Shown piece after piece: positions 23,985-36,100 of a stretch of DNA of 64,000 bases. Position 1 is the stretch's first letter; every line of letters starts with the position of its first letter. Location of the stretch: positions 1,143,257-1,207,256 of the forward strand of contig BFEA01000206.1 of NCBI GenBank assembly GCA_003427395.1, read 5' to 3'. Source of the DNA: Chara braunii (taxonomy: Eukaryota > Streptophyta > Charophyceae > Charales > Characeae). The position numbers were made by a program, and so were the translations under genes. The notes under the pieces are model-generated. The model saw nothing but the letters and a program-made list of their open reading frames with translations. It was not told where the DNA came from and did not search any database.

Positions 23985-24100
23985 CATTATTATCCAGACA
24001 TCAGTTCATCAGTGCCAAAACATTGGGCATCTATTGATAGGACGGAAATATATATACATAACATATATATAATAATATTATAATATAAACTATATATATA

Positions 24101-24156
24101 GGGTTCAGCCTCCTGATGAGCCGGTGAGACTCCAACAAAACAGTTTGTCACAGCCC
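24101..24156 (+). ncRNA. hammerhead-ribozyme-like motif, decayed copy
   Basis: Same layout as the minus-strand copy at 20490-20540. CTGATGA lies at 24113-24119 and the stem II arms at 24120-24124 and 24132-24136, with two A-C mismatches. AAAA replaces GAAA at 24137-24140. Stem III is ACA with TGT around GTT, and C is at 24149. Loss of the invariant G should abolish cleavage. The flanks GGGTT (24101-24105) and AGCCC (24151-24155) could form the outer part of stem I. It lies next to a TA-rich tract. Confidence 0.5.
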
Positions 24157-24160
24157 ATTC

Positions 24161-24577
24161 TTTTTTGTGCACTGAATTAATTTTTGTTTCAATTCCTAGT
24201 TTTATTTAGAACGATAACTATTCAAATTACTCCGGTAATTGAAAATTGACAAAGTCCCGTACTCAACATTTTGCAACACACTCTCTCACTCACCTGTATG
24301 TAAGCTTAATAGATACATATTACGGATAATTATATTTTTTTAATTAATTTTGTTTTTCAGGTAAATAAGGCTAAACAAGGCTACCAGCTGCCATCAAATA
24401 TTCGAAATCGCACACTCAAGACCTCAACCCCTGTTTGAGTTTTCACTCGCAGAGCAGGATCGGTCCTACTGACTCCTACACTTTTCAAAGGCACACGACC
24501 ACCTCATCCACACCTCATTTTTTAGCGATCCCCACGCATTCTTAGGGTGAAAACAGCCCTTCAACATCAGTTCTCCC

Positions 24578-24633
<56 letters not shown>

Positions 24634-25360
24634 TGGGTTCAAAGCTTATTGTTGAGCACATCCCACCAATTGTTCTGTCACGCACGTTTCCATGCTCATG
24701 CTGTGAAGTATAACGTACTCGTTTAGGAAACTAGAGTTGGGGACACCTCGTCGTTCAAACATTCAAGCTTCCTTTTTTTTTTTTCCGGGACCATTTCTAA
24801 ATTAATAGGTGACATCTTCGTAAGGGCTATGCTCATGTTCTCTTCATTGTTCCAATTTTAGCAGTTATTCCGTATTACACATTTGTTGCCCGATTTCGGA
24901 GACTGAATGGGCAAATCCACCTCTTTGACGTACAAATTGGGAAGGTTTTGCCAGACACGTAGTTTCATGAAATGACATCTGTGGGCCCAGGTTTCAACCT
25001 CAACGTAGTCCTTTCCTTTTTTGTTTCTTTGAGAAATGTGGCAAGGGTAATTGCCTCATAAGGGTAACAACTTGTGTTTGTGAAGGCTGAACGGGATGCG
25101 ACAGCGCTCTGTAAGATGGCAACGCACAGCGGGCAACCACCCTCAGGAGGTGCGTTGGCACTCGGACCCTCGTGTCACATGCGCAATGACGATACTAGTC
25201 GAGGCAACGGACCAGCGGATTGGCACGAGCATACACACTACAACTACGAGTCGGATGTGCCATAAGAAGGGTCATTATATGCACAACGGCACGGTGAGCC
25301 TGATCAAGTATGTTGTCGCGCCGAGTGTTGGGACATGGCATAAGAATTCTTATAAGCCGC
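24161..25360. other. intergenic stretch with a GA microsatellite
   Basis: A GA run at about 24581-24633 with one interruption. No gene was recognised. Confidence 0.5.
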
Positions 25361-25545
25361 AGCAGTACAGGTGGAAGTGCTCGGATACAAGTAGGAATTG
25401 CCCAACCATGTGGCTGGGGCCGTAAGGTTTGGGTGGTATAGGAAGTAGTCGCCTATTCTGTTTGACCGGGCGGTCAGCCCCAACAGTACAGGTGGGAGTG
25501 CTAGGATAACAGTAGGAGTTGCCACGGCATGCGGCTGGGGTGGTG
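25361..25545. repeat. imperfect direct duplication, about 121-bp period
   Basis: Segments 25361-25423 and 25482-25545 share CAGTACAGGTGG, AGTGCT-GGATA and TGGCTGGGG or GCGGCTGGGG blocks. Confidence 0.6.
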
Positions 25546-28460
25546 GATTAAAGAGGTCCAGTCATTGACATAATAAAAAAGAAGGGAAAATTACGTATGT
25601 ACCCCACTTAAAGATAGGGATACCGGTTATACCCAGTCCAAGCGCCCGCTAGCTTCTATACCCAAAGAACGGCTTGCGGAAATTCTTTACATGCCCAGGA
25701 CCGAGTTCGACCCCGGTTGTTACCGCAAATTTACAGTTATAAGCAAATCATCAACCGGAATGGATTAATTATGCACATGTGCAGGCAAAATTATGGGCAT
25801 AGCCTAGACCGTAGGAGCAGCGGCCAAGTTGTTAATACACCCTGCTGCTGCTGCTACCGGACGGCTGAAATTATGCTCATACCCAGCACAGCCATTGGGT
25901 CATAGCAGTCGGGCACTGGACTTGGTGGCATGGACACGACCGTAATTTGCTGCTCCGAATCGAGGGTCTGTGGGATTTGGTCCACGTACAATTTCGCACA
26001 GGGGAAGAGCTGGGTTCTACGCAATGTTGAACGGCCTCCAGGTATATATGCACGTTCGCTCTGGGACTTGGTACAGCGGACATTCGCATCGTTAAGTGGG
26101 GGGTACAGATGTAACTTTCCCTCAAAAAAGAGTTGAAATATGCCGCATGCCCTTGTTCCCAGTGATCCACAACGCATCTTTTCATCAAAATATGCAGGGA
26201 AATGTCCAAATCATTCATCCAGATGTACCCATCTGAACTCATGCTTGGTACATAAAAATTGGGTGTCCCAATCATTCATCCAGTTCTACCACGCGCCAAA
26301 TATTTGTCCAGATGGCCTTTCGCTCTGCCCATGTTCTTTCCACTCTTGCAGAGAAGAGCTGAGTTCAAATTCCAATGGAGTCAGATTTACTAAAAAGGTA
26401 CCGGCATAGGTTTAACAGCGAGAAGGCCACGTCTTTGCACACATACCAGGATCGCATTCACAGCACAGCATTTGTTCATCGTGTTATGACAAGGCTGAAA
26501 ATGCTAAGCTCGTATTAATCACATGATTCATGAATTATCTGCAAAAACGTCAACATCATCACCATGGCACAGAGTGGCTTGTGAAGACTCGACGAGTGTG
26601 ACGCAATCTGATCAAAGACACGGATAATGTATACGTGGAAAGCAACAAAGCAACGCTACCACGTCACTTCATCTAAAAGTCAGAGTTACCCTCCACTCTT
26701 TACTTTTTGGAGCAGGCTCTAACGAAAAGAGGTTTGGCCCTGGCCCTGAAACTTCCTTGCTCGGGGGGGGGGAGAGGGGGAAGGGAGGGAGAATCTTTAC
26801 AAAACTCTACCAAGTAGAGAGCCTGTTTATTCCTAAACTTATGCTGATTAAAAAAGGCAAAAAAGCACGAGACAGAGAAAGATAACACGCATCTGGACCG
26901 ATCGAAGCAAAAGCCATTAGTATACCACAGTTATTAACAGAAAAGAGATGCGGCTCATCTCCTACGAACTTGATCAGCACTGGACTTTATAACAGAGCAG
27001 AACACAATCAACACCATACAGGAGAAAAGACCTTTCACCCCTTCTAGAGCTTATCGGCAACCAAGATCTGGAAAAACGTTTTCACTAAATGACGATGGAG
27101 CATGAACAAGGAAAAACATTCCCAAGGCAAGCGCTGATCAACCTTCGCAAGAGTTGAGAGCACCGAAACAACTTTGCAGTATGCGCACAAGCACAGTGGT
27201 ACAAGGATGATCAAAACGCTGAATCAGGAAATCCCGCTTGTCAGGAACAAGCACACACACCCTCCTTTCTGCACTTAATATCAATCATCTCCCAACCGAT
27301 GCCTACCTTGATCCGGATGCGACCTAGCGTTCAACTTACAAGTCGTCTTCTCGCCAAGCATTTCTTGCCCAGGACTTACTTCAGCATCATGGGAAAAATG
27401 GATAAAGATTCGAACCCCCTGCTGCTGGATGCTTAAACCCCCCATCCTCCCTCCCTCCATTGCATGTCCTTCTTCCTGCCAACCGTAAACACAGTGAAGT
27501 ATTTTACCCTAGCGACGCATGGATGCAAGTGGCTGGCAGTCGACCAAAACTGCCATCGCCAGCGAGTCAGATCATCAAAACCCTGCTCAGTATGCAATCA
27601 AGGCTACCATCACAACAGACAGCAGGAGCAAGACACATATTCAACTGGCCAACTTTCAAGCTGGGCACAGCACAACTGCAGAGGGAGGTATGTAATTGAA
27701 AAATTGCGCATGAAAGCAACACAAGCCCGACAAGGCTGCAGCCGACCCCATGCACATATTTGCAAAATGGGCGTCACAATCCTTTCAAAATGTGATTCGG
27801 ATATTGCTGTGGGGTCATCACAGCTGTGTCATAAAAAGAGGTAGGAGACTTGGGATGGCAGTGAATCAAAAAAATCTGCACAGGGATACACAGGTAAAAC
27901 CTGTCATTACGTTGACCATTGACGAGACAGGTTGGAGTCGCAAGCATTACAAGCAAACTGATGATGCACTTCCCCCTCTCGCATATAGCATTTCAAAGCA
28001 ACATACCGTTTGCGGAAGTCGTCGTTTCAAGACAAAACAGTCCTTCAATTGCTTATGAAAATATAGCAGGCAAAAAATTGAAGAAAAGAGTGAAGTAAGA
28101 GTGGGTTCATATGTATCCGACCACTCCCCGAAAGGCAACCTGATGAATGAAAAAAGATATTTCTCTCACCTTACAACTTCGAGCCTCCAGGAGCTGAACC
28201 ATCCTATACCCTGCCTCAGTCTGTACATTAACCGGCAGAGCAGCTATACCTCAAACACTACCGAATGTCACTCATCGAGGTCATTGCTGCTGCAGGCTAC
28301 ACACACAACGTGAAGATCACCGAATAAGATACACTACTTTCTTGTCCCAGCATCCACGTGAAGATGCCGGTCACGGAAAGAAACGCCCCACGTAAAGAAA
28401 GAGGGTTCCGCACACAGTCTAAAAAGGACTTCCCCTTCAAAACACAACGGCCTACCTAAA
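25546..28460. other. 3' flank and probable 3' UTR of the PTB gene
   Basis: No open frame here resembles a protein family. The PTB transcript runs into this region from 28461 downwards; its end could not be placed because no convincing polyadenylation signal lies close to the stop codon. An AATAAA on the minus strand near 26825-26830 is a distant candidate only. Confidence 0.4.
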
Positions 28461-28997
28461 TCACATATAACCATAATTAGGGGTACCGTTCGTGGGCATC
28501 CCCATTCCAGGACCTTGTGGCATTGGAGGGCCATACAAGGGCATTCCATGAGGGGGAGGGGGCGGCGGTCCAAGATGTCCAGGAGGCCCCGGTGGAGCCA
28601 TCAAACCTGGGCCCAGGTTAGGACCAAGATGTTGGGGGGGAGGACCTCCCGTCAAGCCCCCCTGGAGATGAAGAGGTGGGGGAGGGGGCATACCTGCTGA
28701 TCCATAAGAATGCAAGGGGCCAGGAGGTGGAGGCCCGGGCGGTCCTTGACCCTTGGCCGCGATTGCGTGTGCCTGTTCATAGTCCCAGCCAGTTACGGGC
28801 TGTGCAACGCCATCAACTGTCAAAGGCATCGGCGACGTGTACTGACTGGGCTGATAGGAAGGAGTGTAAACAGGAGTCGAATCGATCAGAGGTGAATCGA
28901 TGGAAACTGGAGTCGTTGGCATTGTCCGCTGCCCGGGTCCAGTTGGCGTGGAGGGTAGGTTTGGATTTGTGTAGTCGCGGCTCCTTTCATTGTTCAC
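28461..28997 (-). CDS. PTB3-like: PTB exon 10 (residues 322-499 and stop)
   Basis: Starts [15 protein letters not shown] after an AAGCAG acceptor. It then encodes a low-complexity tail with repeated [16 protein letters not shown] and [10 protein letters not shown] motifs, ending NYGYM and TGA at 28463-28461. The tail has no RRM. Confidence 0.93.
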   Translation of the reverse strand: MNNERSRDYTNPNLPSTPTGPGQRTMPTTPVSIDSPLIDSTPVYTPSYQPSQYTSPMPLTVDGVAQPVTGWDYEQAHAIAAKGQGPPGPPPPGPLHSYGSAGMPPPPPLHLQGGLTGGPPPQHLGPNLGPGLMAPPGPPGHLGPPPPPPHGMPLYGPPMPQGPGMGMPTNGTPNYGYM

Positions 28998-31900
28998 CTG
29001 CTTGAGAAAGGAAGAAGACAAGAGACAACACATACATAACCAACCAGATTAGGATCACCACACACGGAAAGCAAGAACCCATCATTCTACACTAAGAACA
29101 GCCACCCACACCACAATGGTTGGAAGGGGACAAAAGCATCATGACCCAGACACTCACGGAACTAGAACTTGTTCCTATTGCAAACCTTTCCCCTAACAGC
29201 ACGTATAATCTTTCAGCAGTCGTCGAGGAAATCTTCCTTTCTGAAAGAGAAAATGTATACACTTTTGCTGTCTAGAACGAACAGAAAGTGTGTCTGCTTT
29301 TCACCCATCCTTTTCCGCAAAACGAATCCCCATAGCTCCATTTTATATTTTCCGAGCAGCCATACATCAAAAACTTCCCCTATGGGACAGGCGATTCATA
29401 CACTTTAATAAGTCGTAACAGAAACTACAAATACCTCTGGTTTTCATGCTTGCAGCCATTCGTGAACCAAAAGAACAAAGAGAAGAACAGCCGTCGTCCT
29501 ATGTCCAACAAAAACTACAAATACGTCTGGTTTTCACGCTTACAGCCATTCGTGAACCAAAAGAACAAAGAGCAGAACAGCCACTCGCACTATCAGCGAT
29601 TGCAAAATACCATGCACTATGAAGCGTTCATTCTCCATTACCTTAACATTCAAGTCTGTATGCCGTGAAAAGGAGAGCCGGAGCTTGCAGAATCCTCCGT
29701 CATATATGCAGTGGCCCTCAAGGGACTCCTTCGCTTGAACAGCAGTCGGAATGTCTGCACGAAACACAGAGATTAACATCCAAAACCATTAACAACCCAG
29801 TGGTTTTTAGATTCACATTCGCTCGCTGATCATCAAGAGAAGAGCTCTCACAAGATCCTACTTATGCATAAAATAAAAGTTTCAGGAAAAAAACACGAAG
29901 CTGCTTGTTCCCACGTACCCACCTGGATATTGCACTAGGGCTTGAAAACCTGCACTTTTCTCGAAGATAGCAATCTTTTGCACAGGACCAAAAGCTGAGA
30001 AGACCTGTTTGAACATTGCACAAGAAGCCCAAAAAAAAGAAAGGGATGACGACTTAGTCACTTTTACATCAACTACTAGTTCATAATAGACGAAATAATG
30101 TCAGCGAGCCTGATAACATTACATTTAGAGAGCATCTGGAGAGCATCTAAATGATCCAGATATCCACCTCGCTGTCATGGTACACCATTCACCAGCGACA
30201 CGTGTGGATCATGTGTGCAGATACGACAACTTCTCAATAAGCCACACATGCAAAGAACGAGGCTCAACCACTTTGTCAAAACCCACAACAGTTGATATTC
30301 CACGTACCGATTCTGAAAAAAATGAGAGATCTGCATAACCTCTGTAGGAAAAGAGAGAGATTGGATCCTTTCAAACCGTTTGTAAGGAACGTTATTGGTT
30401 TCAGAACATTGAGAACGACAATAAGTTTTATATGTAGAAAAGATGCAACTCTTACGTACAGAAGCTTCACTAGGTCCATTTGTAGATGCTTGTCTGTTGA
30501 AAAAGCATTCGCGTGTGGCTCGCCAGAGTTGGAAAATTTGGTCACATAGATCTTGTATTTTGCCTAAATTTGTCGGTTACTATGCACAAGTTTATAACGG
30601 AAAATATTTTTTTGGTTTACAAATTACTAAAGATATGGTTGGTCATAAATTTGGAGAATTTGCTTCTACACGTAAAACTTCAAAAACAAAAACGATACGA
30701 GTCGCAGCAGCGCCCTAAACCAGGCGACTCTGGCGATACAGCAGACGCGAAGCGTCTGCTCTGGCGCGCGGAGTGAGTGCCAGGATAGAATCAAGAAGTG
30801 AACCACGAATCTCAATTCTCTCGTCTAGACCCAAGCAAGTGCACACAGCCCAAGGCCAAGGGCACAATTCTTCGACACAGTCGATCATGGTATTATGTAT
30901 AGTATCTGCAAACAGCATCTACAAGATTTACTTATATATTAGCTTGTGATAACTTAAAAACAGGTAGCCCGGTCATGAATAATGTGCACAGCTTTGGGAA
31001 CCTGGAGCAAGATTTGGGAAATTGTGTACAATTAGCATATATACCAGTGGGTACTTGATTCATAATATTGAATGGAATCCAGGCCAAGGTGCCAAATTCG
31101 TTCGGACTGCAGGGACTTTTGCTCAATTGATTCAAGGGTCTTTGTTTTACATGATCAGTATGATTCTCCTGTTAACAAAGAAAATCATATATAAAACACA
31201 GGCCGCGTTGGCGGAGATTTCACAACGGCCTGGAGTAATGGAAGTCTCCAAAGTTGACTTGCGTTTAACTAATTTGAGCTTATTGATCCTTATGAAACCT
31301 AACTCTAAAATGTCTATACCATGCTGTGTTTCCTATATTTGTTTCCAACTCTGCGGCGAGCCTCCAGAGGCTCGCACACACACCCATACAAGGATCCAAC
31401 CTGTGTGTGTGTGTGTGTGTGTGTGTACACACACACACACAAAGAGACGCACACAATGTAAAGTACGCCAGATTTGATATTCCAGTCCAAGTTGTTACCA
31501 AAACCTAAACACCAAAAAGCATTATCCCAGTTCCCATTGTGCACGAAGGATAACCCTCAGCCAGACTACTCTGAACTGAGAACTTCCAGGTCAGTGCCCC
31601 TCAATTTTGCACGAGTTACAATAATGACCTTCCATCGTCCATTGGCATACTAAGCATACAATCACAAAAGTATCCCCCCAATACAGAGCTTCGTAGCTTA
31701 CTTTTTTTTTAACACATCAAATGCGCCCACAAATCGTAACGTCTAAAGTCACTATTGCTTGCTGGTATTGCACATAACCGACTTTGGCAAGCTTGACTTA
31801 CCGTATGCAAAACATCTATGGTAACAGCGTACTGCATGTTCTCAATCGATACGAGGAGCACGTTGCTCTCTGGCTCCCTCTTCTTGTCACAGGAAGGCAA

Positions 31901-33091
31901 CAATATCAAAACAGATAGATGGTCAGCACTTCCGTCAAGAAGAAATCCAACCAATAAACCTTGCAATACACACATGTACAAAAGCAGCTCTTTCTCACAG
32001 ATCGCATGATCCTTCATCATACACCCCCTCTTCGTTATAAATGCCAAAGAGGCATTGGTATGCGTTTGAGAAAACACTTCGTTAGGTAACTAGAGAGTGA
32101 ATACACCCACCAATCACAGTTACGGCCGACCAGAGCAAGCAAAGTGTGCACAAGTGGCTCATGGCCCGTGCTGTACCAGCCTCCTACAGATGCTGCCCAC
32201 AGCAGAAAATCCTGCACTACCTTTTGCCTGTACGTTTCCACCATTAGCAAGTGGTTTTTCTGTGAAGCGCTCACGCGCCTATGGGGCTTCACTTAGGTCT
32301 TTCAATCTCCGTTGATGAGAACTATAATAGGTGTTCGTTCAAACATATACCATATCAGAAAAAAATCCCACACAAACTTGGGAACACCGCAGTGTGAACA
32401 ACCTGACAACCCACTAAGACCCGAACAGACTATTAGAAACTTACAAAAGGACAGAATCGCAAACCGAGCACGTACAGGTCTGCAAACTAGGCCTATGGAA
32501 CCAGGACAGGACAAACCTTGGAAAGCCCCACACTTGACAGATCGAAAAGTAGAGTCCTGGTGATTCAGAGTAAGTCCTCAAATTCAATACCAGATGTCCC
32601 AAGAGCTAGGGCGAAGTGCCAAAAGCTCTTCTGGACGGAAATACCAAGACAAGAGCTGATTTTTCTAAATTTACAAAATGTCCCAAGAGCTAGGGCAAAG
32701 TGCCAAAAGCTCTTCTGGACGGAAATACCAAGACAAGAGCTGTATTTTCTAAATTTACAAAACTTCATTATGTTCTTCGGCTTCTCCAAGTTCGAATCAG
32801 TAAAGGCATGACAGCGCTTCAGTGTGTCACACAGTGCACGGCATGCAGTGAGCCATTCTAGTATGCACGGAGAGGCAAACTGGGCAAAGATAGACTCAGG
32901 CAAAGATGGGCGCAGCCACGAGGGAGAGCAGAAATGGGCGACGGCGGTGGAGAAGTCAACGGGCAGGGTGGCAGCTCTCTCTCTCTCTCTCTCTCTGTGA
33001 ATTGTGCTAAGAGGGGTGTCATCGGGTGTAGATGGCCGCAGCCAGGAGGGAGGGCAGAAATGGGCGGAGGGGCAGAACAGTCGAGTGTGCC

Positions 33092-33125
<34 letters not shown>

Positions 33126-36100
33126 CGCTCTTCGTGGAGCCATACAAGAACCACATCGCATATATAACACCCACAAACCTATTTGTTCACATGCGGCCAC
33201 CTACAGCCTCTCGGGATAACGTTGGGGAGATGCTTACGTGAGACACGATTGCAGACACTCCTTGCAGTACGGACGATTAAACAAGAGCATGCCAACTTGC
33301 TTCTACACTGATAACCTTGCAACGACTATGATTAAAAAAAATTGAGGAAGAGCATGTCATGCTGCTTTTATAATGCCCATATTGCAATTGCATCGCGAAC
33401 AAGACCATGGGGAATCCTGAGCAGAAAATCATGAGCCAGAGCATACACAAACCTCCAGAAGGGACAGAACACACTCCAGAAGGGCTATGAGATCACCCCT
33501 CAACTCACCCATACAGGGAACAGGCAACATTAGAAGACAATTTGATTCCCTGCTCAACATGGTCCTACAATCCACAGCCATTGTAGATACTGTTGCTCCC
33601 AATCTACAGCCAGTACTGAACCTGACAAATTTCCCGAGGCTGCCAAATTCCGCCAAGCTTCACCCACAAGGCACAAATGAGTTGGGCCCCGACATCCGAC
33701 GCACCCTGCCCCTGCTCACACCGGGTAAGTGCATTTCGCCATTACACCACAAGCACATTGCCCCAGCCAAGTTGAGAATCCGAACTAGTCTCTCCGAAAA
33801 CATCCGAGGCTCGGGATGGGGCATCCGAAGGGCCAATAGAAAACTAAATCATCCCATGCCATGGGTTGGCACGAGGCCCATCACTGAACAAAAAGAATTC
33901 CGCCCACTCCCTGGTGGGCCCTATCCCGAGTGCCCTAACTTTTCGAGGAGCCTCATTCGACTTGTCCAGATGTACTGCTGGTTTCAACCCAGCAAGCACA
34001 TTTTGGCATCAACACCAGCAAGCACATTTATTTTGCAATCATCAAGACAATCTTACCAAAGCCGCCATACCTGAGCACCTCCATCAGTGGCTGAAGCAGC
34101 AACAGGCAAATAAGGGTTTGTATAATCCCTGCAACAATCACAGAGAACATCGAATAAAGTCAACAACATATAGCTGCAAGTACACACGGTAAATACAAAT
34201 AAATTTCACAAAATCACACCGGAAGTCGACTATCATTTATGAAGAACACTACACAAAAGTTCCTTTGCTGGTGCTACTCCATATTCCAGAGTATCAGGAA
34301 AACAACTGTAGCTTCAAATGTTCATGACAGCTTGACGGGGTACAATTGACAATGGCTGGCTGAGCTCAATTTTTACTATGGAGAGCTACTGAGGTGAGCA
34401 CCATGTGACCGTTTCCGTCATCTACATTTCCAAACGAAGGATCATTCACTCTCTCATCACAATCACAAGCAGGATGAATTCCAGGACACTCATATTGGTC
34501 TTTATCACACACAAAATGCACACTTCAAAATATTTTCCGAGACGAGAACTAGCTAACAAGAATCAAACCTTTGCATGAAAGAGACCCGACACTTGGCAAC
34601 CCCCCCCTAATGCAAAAAACACACAGAAAGGAGTAACCTCCAGTCTCTTGCACATCGACGAGACAAGCCAGCCAGTTCCACTTTCTTTCCCCCTATTCAT
34701 TACGTTCTTATTTACTGATCCTACCGTTCCTGAAGCCCAGATGCTGCTTTCCATAGCAGGCGTTTGCATATATTTGAACATGTCTCCGAGGCAAGAGTTG
34801 TTTGTATTATTATCTTATTACATCACATCCATTTTCTTCCGACTTTTCTGAGATTTTTTTCTGTTCTTTTAATGTTTGGTTTCGGAGGGTTTTGGTTCAC
34901 CGAACGTGAACACTAACCGAACGTGAACACAATGTTATGCAGACACCCATCTTCTTAAGCAACCACACTGGTAAGACAGCAACAGCGCAAAATGTCACAT
35001 ACCTGCTCCTATGACTTTGAAACTTGACATTCAAGTCATTGTGAGCTGAAAATGAAATTCTTAGCGAGCATGGCCCAGCATTATCTGGCAAAAGGTACCT
35101 GCAGCAAATCGTGAACAACGCCAGGAACACATTCTTAAGCGATTGTTTCAATTCTGAATATAAATGATGCCCGAAACGGTTGCTGTTTTCCAAAAGTACA
35201 GTCAAAGGTTGCCCGCCACTAAACAAAAGGAGAATAACACAGTAACCAAGGAATAGTCTGCACAGTGCCCTCCAAGAGGCCCCTTATAAAATTGCACACA
35301 AACTCGCTTCCGGTGTTCATCTCATAAGGATAACGATCTATTCATCTCACATGCAACCCAAGTCATTCCATCACTGGTGTTTCGTGTTTTAGCAAGCTTC
35401 TTCAAGTGTGGAACGTGCAATGTAATACTGCAGAACGCATGGCATGAACACAAACTGACTTCGAATGGGGAGGGGGATCGCACAGGCGTGCAAAGAAGAG
35501 TCACCGGCACACATCACATTACTGTGCTCATGCCATTCCTCCGAACAGAAGAGCACCGCACCCTTCTAACAATCTTGCTCGGCCAATCTCCCCTTGGCGT
35601 GGCCACACAAGCCCAATGACTGGACAGAAACTCGTTCAAAGCGATTGGCACTTCCGGACAAGTCTCTCACACTTCCCATTCTCTTAGTTGATGACATTCA
35701 CCTAAGAGATGACAGCAGAAAACAGCAGATTGTGACAGCCATCGTTCCCCTAAAACAACACGAATCAGCCGAACATTGCCCAATCCTTACAGTACCCTGC
35801 TTTACAAACCTAAGCTAACTGTATGTGAATAACTTACCCTAAGCTTCTCCAAAGGAAAATCACCTGCAATCGGATGTAATGTAAATGTGACTAGGCAGGT
35901 GCAGGCAAAACTATTGAAAGGGAAAACCACTTGCAGTAAGCAGACTTGCCAGCTGCCTGGAAAAACTATTGCAGGGGAGAACCACTTGCAGTCACTAGAC
36001 TTGTCATCAGGCGGCAAGTGCTTGCAAACGTAATGGCGACATAAACTTACCTCGGTATACTTCTGCCCTCCAACGCTGCTTTTGCTGATGCTGCAGTTGC

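Larger units (their letters stand above)
30005..31801 (-). other. PTB intron 7, with structured elements
   Basis: Contains adjacent short inverted repeats at 30699-30760 and a (TG)n(CA)n palindrome at 31401-31441. No gene was recognised. Confidence 0.8.

Noticed and set aside
28515-29005. Several plus-strand open frames opposite PTB exon 10
   Set aside because: They are shadows of the repetitive Pro/Gly-rich coding exon.
33487-34074. 195-codon open frame on the plus strand
   Set aside because: It overlaps the antisense of PTB exon 6 (34071-34128) only at its last few bases; otherwise it is intron sequence with no recognised domain.
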